A DNA stretch of 30,183 nucleotides, taken from the NCBI GenBank assembly GCA_028275005.1, contig JAQCNN010000160.1, positions 1-30,183 on the forward strand. Direction: 5' to 3'. The first letter of the stretch is position 1. Every line of letters begins with the position of its first letter. Positions 19,330-26,076 of this stretch are shown here, in pieces. The notes under the pieces were generated by a model, which worked only from the letters and a program-made list of their open reading frames with translations, was not told the DNA's origin and searched no databases. The DNA is from Salinirussus sp. GTDB taxonomy: Archaea > Halobacteriota > Halobacteria > Halobacteriales > Haloarculaceae. Made by a program: the position numbers and the translations under genes.

Positions 19330-19631
19330 CCCTCGACCTCGGCGACGTCCTCGATTTTCATCCGCTCGAGTTTGTCGATGATGTGGTCGACCTTGCCGTC
19401 GAGGTCGTCGACGAACGCCTCGGTGTCCTCGGTCGTGATCGCACCCTGGCTCGAAGGTTCGATCAGGTTCTCCTCCTCCAGCACACGCAGCGAGTAGCGG
19501 ACCTTGTGGTGGGGATAGCCGGTCTCGTTAGACATCTTGACAATCCCGATTGGCTCGTTTTCGATCACCATCCGCAACACCTGCAGATGGCGTTCCAGCA
19601 TGTCGACTTCCTTCTCAAGACGGTCTATCAT
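19326..19631 (-). CDS. Small winged-helix DNA-binding protein
   Basis: A 101-residue protein: an N-terminal amphipathic helix (IDRLEKEVDMLERHLQVLRM), then a winged helix (about residues 22-65: IGIVKMSNETGYPHHKVRYS as recognition region, LRVLEEENLIEPSSQGA as wing), and a C-terminal helix suited to dimerisation. It is less acidic and lower in GC than its neighbours, which suggests strong conservation. Probable transcriptional regulator; targets unknown. The minus-strand box ACTTAAATC (19657-19665) lies about 26-34 nt before the ATG. The stop overlaps the stop of the 799-residue gene by 4 nt tail to tail. It is divergent from purA over a 199-nt gap. Confidence 0.87.
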   Translation of the reverse strand: MIDRLEKEVDMLERHLQVLRMVIENEPIGIVKMSNETGYPHHKVRYSLRVLEEENLIEPSSQGAITTEDTEAFVDDLDGKVDHIIDKLERMKIEDVAEVEG

Positions 19632-19656
19632 GGCAATTGTTAACTTGTGTTGGCCG

Positions 19657-19665
19657 GATTTAAGT
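19657..19665 (-). promoter_or_regulatory. TATA-like box of the winged-helix gene
   Basis: ACTTAAATC on the minus strand lies 26-34 nt upstream of the start at 19631, the spacing expected for a leaderless gene. Confidence 0.5.
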
Positions 19666-19755
19666 GTTGCCGTCGTGGGACAGAAATTGCCGGAATTGCC
19701 CGGCTACACCCGGAGGCAGTCCCGTTCGACGGCGATGCTCCAACTTTCGGGCACG

Positions 19756-19766
19756 AGTATATAAGC
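19756..19766 (+). promoter_or_regulatory. Strong TATA box upstream of purA
   Basis: AGTATATAAGC is the clearest archaeal TATA box in the window. It would place transcription start near 19785-19790, giving purA a leader of about 40-45 nt, unlike the leaderless genes around it. The leader includes a small perfect hairpin (CCAGC-TAC-GCTGG, 19807-19819) and a GGAG 3 nt before the ATG. Confidence 0.6.
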
Positions 19767-19830
19767 GCTAGTATAGAGTCAAAATGGGCGGACCGTAATC
19801 TGTTTACCAGCTACGCTGGAAATCGGAGTA

Positions 19831-21210
19831 ATGACCGTGACAATCGTCGGGGCACAGCTCGGCGACGAGGGGAAGGGCGGGGTCGTCGACCTGTTCGGCG
19901 AGGCCGCGGACGTCGTTGCGCGGTACCAGGGCGGTGACAATGCCGGCCACACCGTCGTCCAGGGTGGCGACGAGTACAAGCTCTCACTCGTGCCAAGCGG
20001 CGCCGTCCGGGGGAAGGTCGGCGTACTGGGCAACGGCTGCGTGGTCAACCCGCAGACGCTGTTCGACGAACTCGACACGCTCCGCGAGCGCGGGCTCGAA
20101 CCGGACGTCCGCGTCGCCGAGCGCGCACACGTCATCTTCCCCTATCACCGCGTGCTCGACGGTGTCGAGGAGGACCTGAAGTCCGACGACAACCTCGCCG
20201 CCGGGACGACCGGCCGCGGAATCGGCCCGGCCTACGAGGACAAAGCCGGCCGTCGCGGCGTCCGGGTCGGCGACCTGCTGGACGGTGAAACCCTTCGCTC
20301 ACGCCTGGAGTACGTGGTTCCACAGAAACGAGCCTTCCTCGAGGAGGTCTACGGGGTCTCCGTCGACGGCCACGACGAGGTGGACCCCGATGCCTTCGAC
20401 ATCGAGGCGCTCCACGAACAGTACCGGGCGTTTGGCGAGCGTCTCGCGGCCGAGAGGATGACCGTCAACTGTGGGGAGTTCCTCGCCGCCCGGCTCGAGG
20501 CAGGTGACGACCTGATGTTCGAGGGTGCACAGGGCACGTCCATCGACATCGACCACGGTGTCTATCCGTACGTCACCTCCTCGAGCCCCACAGCCGGCGG
20601 CGCAACCGTCGGCACCGGCCTCGGGCCGGCCGCTGTCGGTGACGGCGAGGTGGTCGGCATCGTCAAGGCATATCTCTCGCGGGTTGGGACCGGCCCGCTC
20701 CCGACCGAACTCGGCTCCGTCGACGGCCAGACCCCCGAGGACGGCGGCCGACCGGCGGAGACCGACCTCGCCGCGTACATCCGCGACGAGGGTGGCGAGT
20801 ACGGCACCGTCACCGGTCGGCCCCGCCGTGTCGGGTGGCTCGACATGCCGATGCTCCGTCACGCCGCCCGTGCGAGCGGGTTCACCGGGCTCGCGGTCAA
20901 CCACATCGACGTGCTGGCCGGCCTCGACGAGGTGAGGGTCGGTCACTCCTACACTGTCGACGGCGAGGAACTGCTGACGATGCCGACGACGACGGAGCGG
21001 TGGGCCGACTGCGAGGCGAACTTCCGGGCCTTCGAGGGCTGGGACGACGTCGACTGGCCCGTCGTCGCCGAGGACGGGTACGAGGCCGTTCCCGGGAACG
21101 CCCGCGCATACCTGGAGTATATCGAGGCGGAGCTCGACACCCCCGTCTACGCCGTCGGCGTCGGCCCGGACCGGTCGGCGACGGTCGTCCGGGAGTCACC
21201 CTGGGAGTGA
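19831..21210 (+). CDS. purA: Adenylosuccinate synthetase
   Basis: Makes adenylosuccinate from IMP, aspartate and GTP, the first committed step to AMP, in the cytoplasm. The 459 residues carry the P-loop GAQLGDEGKGGVVD (Asp12 as catalytic base, Lys15), GGDNAGHTV with the catalytic His40, VLGNGCVVNPQTL, AAGTTGRGIGPAYEDKAGRRG, FEGAQGTSIDIDHGVYPYVTSS (IMP site), AYLSRVGTGPLPTEL and GRPRRVGWLDMP. The residue after GDEGKG is Gly rather than the common Lys. The start at 19831 puts the P-loop in its normal place. It is transcribed away from the winged-helix gene under a strong TATA box. Confidence 0.96.
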   Translation: MTVTIVGAQLGDEGKGGVVDLFGEAADVVARYQGGDNAGHTVVQGGDEYKLSLVPSGAVRGKVGVLGNGCVVNPQTLFDELDTLRERGLEPDVRVAERAHVIFPYHRVLDGVEEDLKSDDNLAAGTTGRGIGPAYEDKAGRRGVRVGDLLDGETLRSRLEYVVPQKRAFLEEVYGVSVDGHDEVDPDAFDIEALHEQYRAFGERLAAERMTVNCGEFLAARLEAGDDLMFEGAQGTSIDIDHGVYPYVTSSSPTAGGATVGTGLGPAAVGDGEVVGIVKAYLSRVGTGPLPTELGSVDGQTPEDGGRPAETDLAAYIRDEGGEYGTVTGRPRRVGWLDMPMLRHAARASGFTGLAVNHIDVLAGLDEVRVGHSYTVDGEELLTMPTTTERWADCEANFRAFEGWDDVDWPVVAEDGYEAVPGNARAYLEYIEAELDTPVYAVGVGPDRSATVVRESPWE

Positions 21211-21259
21211 CCGGCAGGAACCCCAACCGCTTTTTACCGTTCCCCCTCTCAGTACAGGT

Positions 21260-21454
21260 ATGAAAGAAGACTTGCTCGACATCCTCTGTTGCCCGCTCGA
21301 CAAGGAGGACCTCGAACTCGAGGCGGCAGAGACCGACGACGACGAGATCCTCGAGGGGGAACTGGTCTGCACGGAGTGTGGGGAGCAGTACCCTATCGAG
21401 GACGGTATCCCGAACCTCCTGCCGCCGGATATGCGCGACGAGGCGCCAGCCTGA
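21260..21454 (+). CDS. Trm112-like zinc-binding methyltransferase activator
   Basis: A 64-residue protein with the Trm112/YcaR layout: LLDILCCPLDKEDLEL at the N-terminus (CP at 11-12), then LVCTECGEQYPIEDGIPNLLP, giving a CxxC (Cys37, Cys40) and the typical YPI-DGIPNLL ending. Haloarchaeal Trm112 is known to bind and stabilise several methyltransferases acting on tRNA, rRNA or release factor; no such partner is encoded next door. A T-rich TATA-like box (GCTTTTTACCG, 21229-21239) lies 21-31 nt before the ATG, so the gene has its own promoter although it follows purA by 49 nt. Confidence 0.9.
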   Translation: MKEDLLDILCCPLDKEDLELEAAETDDDEILEGELVCTECGEQYPIEDGIPNLLPPDMRDEAPA

Positions 21455-21487
21455 ACCTTTTTTACCGCGCCACGCCGAAATTCCGCC

Positions 21488-22057
21488 GTGCCCGACGAGT
21501 TGGCGGTCCACATCAGCCGCGAGAAACTCCACGCGGTCGAGGCACCGACCGGCTTCGAGACCGACGGCTCGTTCGACATCAGGCTGGTCAACCACGACAC
21601 CGCCCTACACGTCCACCTCCACGTCGGCGACAGCCTCTCGAGTGTGGCACGGATGGACGCCACGAACCACTACGTCGAGGGTAACTCCGAACAGGTCGTC
21701 CGCGTCGAGGTCGCGAAGAACCGCACGGAGGCGGCGTCCGGGAAGCTCAAGATCGTCTCCGCCTACGGCGCAGCGACCCGGTTTGTCGACGTCGAGGTCC
21801 CGGCGCCAACAGCGGGCAGCGGGGGCGTCGAGGTCGACGAGGCACTGGGGAGACCGGCCCCGGACACCGACCCGGACCCGGGAGGGCTCGGGTCCAGGCT
21901 CAGTGAGCGTCCGGGGCTCCTGGTCGGCGCGTTCGGCCTGCTCGCACTCGCCATTGCCGGCGTGAGTGTCGCGGTCAGCGGGAGCCCCGTCGTGACCGTC
22001 GGTGCGCTGGCCGTTCTTTGTGGCGTCGCCGTCGCGGCACTCCTGTTACTGGTGTAG
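21488..22057 (+). CDS. Haloarchaeal membrane-anchored beta-domain protein (DUF7524-like)
   Basis: A 189-residue protein. Residues 1-105 look like an Ig-like/beta-sandwich domain (FDIRLVNHDTALHVHLHVGD, HYVEGNSEQVVRVEV) of the sort that follows an extracellular-domain pattern but here has no signal peptide. A Pro/Asp/Gly linker leads to two C-terminal membrane helices (about 139-160 and 166-188). I believe this is the haloarchaeal family DUF7524, not verified; function unknown. The start is GTG at 21488; no upstream ATG fits, and a T-run box (CCTTTTTTACC, 21456-21466) lies about 22-32 nt before it. Its stop directly abuts the stop of the convergent nuclease gene with no gap. Confidence 0.8.
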   Translation: MPDELAVHISREKLHAVEAPTGFETDGSFDIRLVNHDTALHVHLHVGDSLSSVARMDATNHYVEGNSEQVVRVEVAKNRTEAASGKLKIVSAYGAATRFVDVEVPAPTAGSGGVEVDEALGRPAPDTDPDPGGLGSRLSERPGLLVGAFGLLALAIAGVSVAVSGSPVVTVGALAVLCGVAVAALLLLV

Positions 22058-22615
22058 TTACCGGCAGGCCCAGAGCCCACGGCCCGCAGCCTGGGCTCGG
22101 GCCTCGAGGGCAGCGAACTCGTCACGGCGCTGGAAGGTCGTGTCGTACAGGCGGGCGTGCCCACGGGCCAGCAGGAGACGGTTCAACGACTCGTTGTCGA
22201 CGGTCACGTCGGCCAACAGCCGGCCGTAGGAGCCCCGCCGGTCCGCTGTCGGGTCGGTCCGGACCCGGACGGTCCCGTCGGCGAGGTGCGCCTTGGCAGC
22301 GGCTGTTGCGTTCTCGCCCGCCGTCCGGAGACACGCCCGGCCCGTCCGGGTGTTCGGAACACCCTCGAACTCTGTGGGGTCGTTCTCGGCGTAGGTCTCG
22401 GGGGCATCGACACCGAGCAGTCGGACAGTCTCGGTCCCCCCGTCGGGCATCCGGACGTCGAGTGTGTCGGCGTCGACCACCTCGATGACCCTAACCTCGT
22501 GGTCCACGGCAGGGGTCGTTCCGTCGGGCTCGGACGCAGCGGGGAGCCAGGTACACCCGGACAGGAGCAGGGCCGTGACCAGCGCGAGTAGCCCAGCGGC
22601 GACAGAGGCCCTCAC
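22058..22615 (-). CDS. Thermonuclease-family (SNase-like) lipoprotein
   Basis: A 185-residue predicted secreted nuclease anchored by lipid. A signal sequence with lipobox LLLSGC (Cys21) precedes an SNase/TNase domain (about residues 40-183): VIEVVDADTLDVRMPDG, VRLLGVDAPET (Arg and Asp of the active site), a DRRGSYGRLLADV block with the second Arg, and LNRLLLARGHARLYD. Most landmarks of a calcium-dependent nuclease are present, so activity on extracellular DNA or RNA is plausible. The start is GTG at 22615, overlapping the TGA of the upstream membrane-protein gene (GTGA), so the two are coupled. The GTG start is supported by the immediate signal peptide. Confidence 0.9.
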   Translation of the reverse strand: MRASVAAGLLALVTALLLSGCTWLPAASEPDGTTPAVDHEVRVIEVVDADTLDVRMPDGGTETVRLLGVDAPETYAENDPTEFEGVPNTRTGRACLRTAGENATAAAKAHLADGTVRVRTDPTADRRGSYGRLLADVTVDNESLNRLLLARGHARLYDTTFQRRDEFAALEARAQAAGRGLWACR

Positions 22616-22944
22616 GAACCGGACTGGGTCGGGCGCAGCAACGCGGTTGCCGCCCGGAGGCTGCTGCGTTCGATGTAGACGATGAACAGCAGGATGAGCA
22701 GGCTGTTGAGTATCAACACGCCGATGTTCGAGATGCCTGGCGACCCGGTCTGGAGCGACTGGAGGAGGGCGTAGCCAAAGACCGCGAGTTCGGCCGCCGC
22801 CACGGCGAGGATACCCCCGGCCAGGAGCGTGGAGTCGGGGCGCTCGCCCGAGGGGCCGTCGTGGTAGACGAACCGAGCAAAGGCGACGACGGCCAGCAGC
22901 GCGTTCACCACGAGCGAACCGAGTAGGATGAGTCCGAGGACCAT
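22612..22944 (-). CDS. Small membrane protein upstream of the nuclease
   Basis: A 110-residue protein with three membrane helices (about residues 2-25, 40-63, 72-92) and a short basic C-terminal tail. I do not recognise a family. It has a good TATA box and is coupled by a 4-nt overlap to the nuclease lipoprotein gene, so it is the first gene of a two-gene operon. A role in nuclease secretion or anchoring would be guesswork. Confidence 0.78.
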   Translation of the reverse strand: MVLGLILLGSLVVNALLAVVAFARFVYHDGPSGERPDSTLLAGGILAVAAAELAVFGYALLQSLQTGSPGISNIGVLILNSLLILLFIVYIERSSLRAATALLRPTQSGS

Positions 22945-22965
22945 ACTAGATTCTGGGGTTCCGTC

Positions 22966-22976
22966 GCTTATAAAAG
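22966..22976 (-). promoter_or_regulatory. TATA box of the membrane protein-nuclease operon
   Basis: CTTTTATAAGC on the minus strand lies 22-32 nt before the ATG at 22944. It is close to the archaeal consensus and predicts a leaderless transcript. Confidence 0.62.
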
Positions 22977-23002
22977 TTCTACGCGAGCGCTCGTCGCGGG
23001 GT

Positions 23003-23437
23003 TCAGCTGTCGCCGCTGGCCTCGGTGAGGGTGAGGGTGGTCCCGTCGCGCTCCCAGACCACCTGAATGTCGTAGTCCGAACCGGCGCCGACTGTGGCGG
23101 CGTCGAAGGGGGCGATCATGTCCTCGTCACCCCCGGTTGCGTTGCCGCCGATATCGCTCCAGCTACCGGTGCTGTCTATCCCGTCGCCACGGACGTAGAC
23201 GTCGCCGGCTGCGAGTTCGACACTCGACGCGTAGGTGATCACTACCTCACCCACGTCGCCGTCGTACTCGACGGCAAAGTCGAGTTCGCTGCCGCCCTGT
23301 GGGGTCTCGACGGCCGGTGTCGGCGTCGAGTCAGCACCACCGCCGGAACACCCGGCAAGCGCGCCCGCCGTGGCGGCCGCTGTGAGTCCACTCACACGCT
23401 GTAGTGTCTCCCGCCGTGACAGCAGTTCCTCTGGCAT
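23003..23437 (-). CDS. Tat-exported lipoprotein with a pilin-like beta domain
   Basis: A 144-residue secreted protein. The N-terminus has a twin-arginine motif (LLSRRETLQRVSGL, Arg8-Arg9) and a lipobox ALAGC (Cys30), the usual pair for haloarchaeal Tat lipoproteins. A short Gly/Thr/Pro linker leads to a beta-rich domain (ELDFAVEYDGDVGEVVITY, GDVYVRGDGIDSTGSW, YDIQVVWERDGTTLTLTEAS) that resembles the C-terminal part of haloarchaeal type IV pilin-like proteins. No enzyme motif is seen. Function unknown. The minus-strand AACCTATTTCAG (23461-23472) is 24-35 nt before the ATG. Its 3' end lies 58 nt upstream of the next minus-strand gene's start. Confidence 0.84.
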   Translation of the reverse strand: MPEELLSRRETLQRVSGLTAAATAGALAGCSGGGADSTPTPAVETPQGGSELDFAVEYDGDVGEVVITYASSVELAAGDVYVRGDGIDSTGSWSDIGGNATGGDEDMIAPFDAATVGAGSDYDIQVVWERDGTTLTLTEASGDS

Positions 23438-23611
23438 ATTTTGCCCCGAAACAGCAGTCCCTGAAATAGGTTACTGTTCGGATGTTCCACCGGGTTTTTT
23501 GCCGCCTTCACCCGGTCACGGAGTGTAACTTAGAGTGTACGTTCGACGGTCAGGTCGGCAACAGGGATAGGTACGTCCGAGCCACAGACGGGGCGAGCAC
23601 ACGGCCACCAG

Positions 23612-23806
23612 TCAGGACCTCGACTCTCGTTCCAGGGTGTGAGATTCGATGGCCAGCAACAGCTGCTGTGCACTCCGGATGTGGTAGTGCTTCTCGCTCG
23701 TGCTACCTGCCTCAACAGCCTCATTGAGGTGGTCGTGTAGTTTCTGTACTGTGGGAACCGTCTCCTTCGCCGCCGAGTCGTGCGGGCGCGTCGCCGAGTT
23801 GTCCAT
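23612..23806 (-). CDS. Small helical protein, conserved-looking, function unknown
   Basis: A 64-residue soluble protein with an N-terminal polar segment and two predicted helices (about 19-33: VPTVQKLHDHLNEAVEAG; about 38-58: KHYHIRSAQQLLLAIESHTL in outline). Its normal amino-acid mix with helical periodicity, unlike the Arg/Ser-rich noise of other frames here, supports a real gene. A minus-strand GTAAATACTC (23835-23844) is 29-38 nt before the ATG. I do not recognise the family with certainty. Confidence 0.62.
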   Translation of the reverse strand: MDNSATRPHDSAAKETVPTVQKLHDHLNEAVEAGSTSEKHYHIRSAQQLLLAIESHTLERESRS

Positions 23807-24386
23807 ACGAGAATTGGGTCTCGCGGAGTGAGAAGAGTATTTACAGCATATACGGTGCGCTCACGGGGTAGGCGATGCCTTCGCGCCCGACACTGCTGCC
23901 GGCCGCGTACCGGCACGGCTCGGTCGGTTGCGATACGAGACACCGTTCTCTGCGGGAGGGAGGTGGGACGACGGGCTGCAGGCCGCGAGTAGAGCGAACA
24001 GTGGGGGCAGGTAGGGCAGGGTAGTACCCGCGTCACTCGGGTGCAACAAGGGAGAGTGACACACCGCTATGTACGATCCTTGCCACTCGATTTCCAGGTT
24101 TGATAATTTGACCCCGCCGAATAACCGGGCGCCCCGAGAGGGGTCTAACGGGCGCACTGGTGTTTGCTGGGGCACTCGTGTGCCCGGGGGTGGGGTTTTG
24201 AGAGACTGCCGCGTCTCGGTCGGGCTAGGAGCTTCCACGGTGAGTGTGGGCTGTACGGTTCGTGGGTGAGAGCAGCCTGTAGTCTGCCGTCGCGGTCGGT
24301 CGTTATCCGGCCGCTGGCACGTGAGGGCCGTCGGGTGAGGTGGCTGCCGCTGCTGAGGGCTGTGGGTGTCCGTTGGAGAGGTGGAG
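23807..24386. other. 580-nt gap without a supported gene, downstream of tRNA-Pro
   Basis: Every open frame here gives Arg/Pro/Ser-rich sequence with no domain, and the longest minus-strand frame reads through the tRNA gene, so none is called. The stretch is lower in GC in part (24060-24125) and holds three compact hairpins: ACCCG-N7-CGGGT (24027-24043), CCCC-GAGA-GGGG (24132-24143) and GGGCAC-TCGT-GTGCCC (24170-24185). It could hold an unrecognised small RNA or decayed DNA next to a tRNA gene. I found no copy of the tRNA 3' end that would mark an integration site. Confidence 0.5.
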
Positions 24387-24457
24387 TGGGACCGCCGAGA
24401 TTCGAACTCAGGTCCGACGCACCCCATGCGCCGAGGATACCGCTACCCCACGGTCCC
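24387..24457 (-). tRNA. tRNA-Pro (anticodon GGG)
   Basis: The 71-nt minus-strand sequence folds into a cloverleaf. The acceptor stem GGGACCG pairs with CGGTCCC before the discriminator A. The D stem GGGT pairs with ATCC. The anticodon stem GGCGC/GCGTC closes the seven-base loop ATGGGGT with U33 and anticodon GGG. The T arm is CTGAG-TTCGAAT-CTCGG. CCA is not encoded and no intron is seen. It reads Pro codons CCC and CCU. It lies 46 nt downstream of cbf5/truB on the same strand, with a short inverted repeat (ACCCA-GTTG-TGGGT, 24460-24473) and a weak TTAATG box in between. Confidence 0.95.
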
Positions 24458-24503
24458 GCACCCAGTTGTGGGTCGGTGCCGGCATTAACCCCTTCGATCC
24501 CCC

Positions 24504-25394
24504 TCAGACCAGGACGCGGTCGGTGTCGACGACGGTCCCACGGTCGTCGTCGGGGTCCCCCGTCAGTGGTCCCAGCGCGACCGCCGCACCGTCGGGGGTG
24601 GTGCAGGCCACGAGGGTACCTGTCTCTGGCTGTGCGCCGCCGTGGGGTGCAGGCCGGGTCTCCAGGACACCGGGTGCGAACACGGGGGCGCCGTGGGCCA
24701 CCTCGCGGGCGGCACTCTCCGCGATAACTACCCGCGGAAGGGCGGCGAGCGCTCGCTCCGCGGGGGCAACGGCCTCCCGGAGCGGCCCCTCGTTGCCGTC
24801 CTCACGCCAGAACGCGAGCGCGTCGGCAAGGTCGTGCAGTGTCACCAGTGAGGTGTCGTCGAAGCGGCCGGTCGCGCTCCGGCGCAGGGCACCCATGTGT
24901 GCGCCCGTCCCGAGTGCGAGTCCGAGGTCGTGACACAGCTTCCGGACGTAGGTCCCCGACTCACACCCGACCCGGAGCAGGACCTGCCGGCCGTCGCGTT
25001 CGAGCACGTCGAGTGCGTGGACCCGGCGGACCCGGCGCTCGCGGACGACCGCGCTCTTTCGTGGCGGGGTCTGGTAGATCTCCCCCTCGAAAGTCTTGAG
25101 CACCGCCTCGAGGTCGGCAGGCGGGGGCCCCTGTAGCTCCAGGACGGTGATGTACTCCTTGTCGAGGCCGTCGAAGACCCGGGCAGCGCGGGTCGCCCGG
25201 CCGAGCAACAGCGGGAGCGACCCGGTCACCTTCGGGTCGAGGGTCCCGGCGTGGGCCGCCCGGTCCTGGCCGGTCATGTCGCGGACCCACCCGGCGACCT
25301 GGTGGGCCGACGGGCCGGGTGGCTTGTCGAGGTGGACAAGGCCAAAGCCAAGCAGGTCGGCGGGTGTGCGGTCGGCGGGTGGGTCGGGGAGCAT
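24504..25394 (-). CDS. truB: RNA-guided pseudouridine synthase Cbf5 (TruB family)
   Basis: Catalytic subunit of the archaeal H/ACA ribonucleoprotein, converting uridine to pseudouridine in rRNA, and also able to act on tRNA U55. The 296 residues hold the TruB domain (LVHLDKPPGPSAHQV; catalytic Asp53 in AAHAGTLDPKVTGSLPLLLG; the YQTPPRKSAV motif; VGCESGTYVRKLCHDLG) and a C-terminal PUA domain (about 215-290: PRVVIAESAAREVAHGAPV onward). The length is typical for haloarchaea. It starts 9 nt after the cmk stop, in one operon. Confidence 0.95.
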   Translation of the reverse strand: MLPDPPADRTPADLLGFGLVHLDKPPGPSAHQVAGWVRDMTGQDRAAHAGTLDPKVTGSLPLLLGRATRAARVFDGLDKEYITVLELQGPPPADLEAVLKTFEGEIYQTPPRKSAVVRERRVRRVHALDVLERDGRQVLLRVGCESGTYVRKLCHDLGLALGTGAHMGALRRSATGRFDDTSLVTLHDLADALAFWREDGNEGPLREAVAPAERALAALPRVVIAESAAREVAHGAPVFAPGVLETRPAPHGGAQPETGTLVACTTPDGAAVALGPLTGDPDDDRGTVVDTDRVLV

Positions 25395-25403
25395 CGGCGG
25401 CGG

Positions 25404-25988
25404 TCAGCCCTCGAAGTCGTACTCGACGCCGGGCAGCGGGAACGCACCCTCGTCCTCGTCGGGGACGTACTCGTCGGTCGCGCCGAGGACGACACCGAGT
25501 ACACCCTCGGGGCCCCAGCGGGCGGTGTTGACCACCAGGTCGTACACCGAGCGGTCCTCGATGTCGATCCCGTAGTAGGCCTCGTACCGGCCGGCCTCGC
25601 TCTTGGCCCGGGCCTGGGTCTCCTCGCGGGCCTGGCTGACGGGCTTGCCCTCGCGGTCGGCGATCCGCTCGGCCCGGATATCGAGTGGGGCGTCGAGCCA
25701 GACACGGAAGTCGGCGTACTCGCCGGCCATCCAGCCCGACAGCCGGGATTCGAGGACGATGTCGTCCTGGTCCCGGGCCGTGGCGCGGAGCCGTCGGTCG
25801 AGGTCGCGGTCGATCGTGTCGTCCTCCTCGGCGCGGCGGTTGAGTTGGAGGGGTGTCAGCCCGCGCTCGTCGGCGATCGACCGGAAGATGTCGCCGCCGG
25901 AGACGTGGTCGTACCCCAGCCGGTCGGCCAGGTCGGCGGCGAGTGTGCTCTTGCCGCTGCCGCCGGGACCGGAGACGGTGATCAGCAT
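25404..25988 (-). CDS. cmk: Cytidylate kinase (archaeal type)
   Basis: Phosphorylates CMP/dCMP with ATP. The 194-residue protein begins MLITVSGPGGSGKSTLAADL (P-loop residues 7-15), followed by the base/monophosphate region SGGDIFRSIADERG, IVLESRLSGWMAGEYADFRVWLDAP and the lid with SQAREETQARAKSEAGRYEAYYGIDIEDRSVYD in outline. This short archaeal type is always found in the adk/cbf5 neighbourhood. The C-terminal acidic extension DEYVPDEDEGAFPLP is a haloarchaeal addition. It precedes cbf5 by 9 nt. Confidence 0.94.
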   Translation of the reverse strand: MLITVSGPGGSGKSTLAADLADRLGYDHVSGGDIFRSIADERGLTPLQLNRRAEEDDTIDRDLDRRLRATARDQDDIVLESRLSGWMAGEYADFRVWLDAPLDIRAERIADREGKPVSQAREETQARAKSEAGRYEAYYGIDIEDRSVYDLVVNTARWGPEGVLGVVLGATDEYVPDEDEGAFPLPGVEYDFEG

Positions 25989-26076
25989 ATCTACCGTGAC
26001 ACCGGCAGGGGCAAAGGGGTTGCGAGTTTCCCGGACACAGCAGCCGGCAACAGGGTCTGGGAGTCCAGGGCCCGCA

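Noticed and set aside
24027..24043. 5-bp stem with 7-nt loop as part of a second tRNA
   Set aside because: The loop lacks U33 and no acceptor, D or T arms can be fitted around it.
23861..24427. Minus-strand 188-codon frame in the gap before tRNA-Pro
   Set aside because: It begins inside the tRNA gene (its start is a translation of the T arm) and is Pro/Ser/Arg-rich without structure.
24387..24457. tRNA-Pro as an active integration site
   Set aside because: No integrase gene and no second copy of the tRNA 3' end are present in the window.
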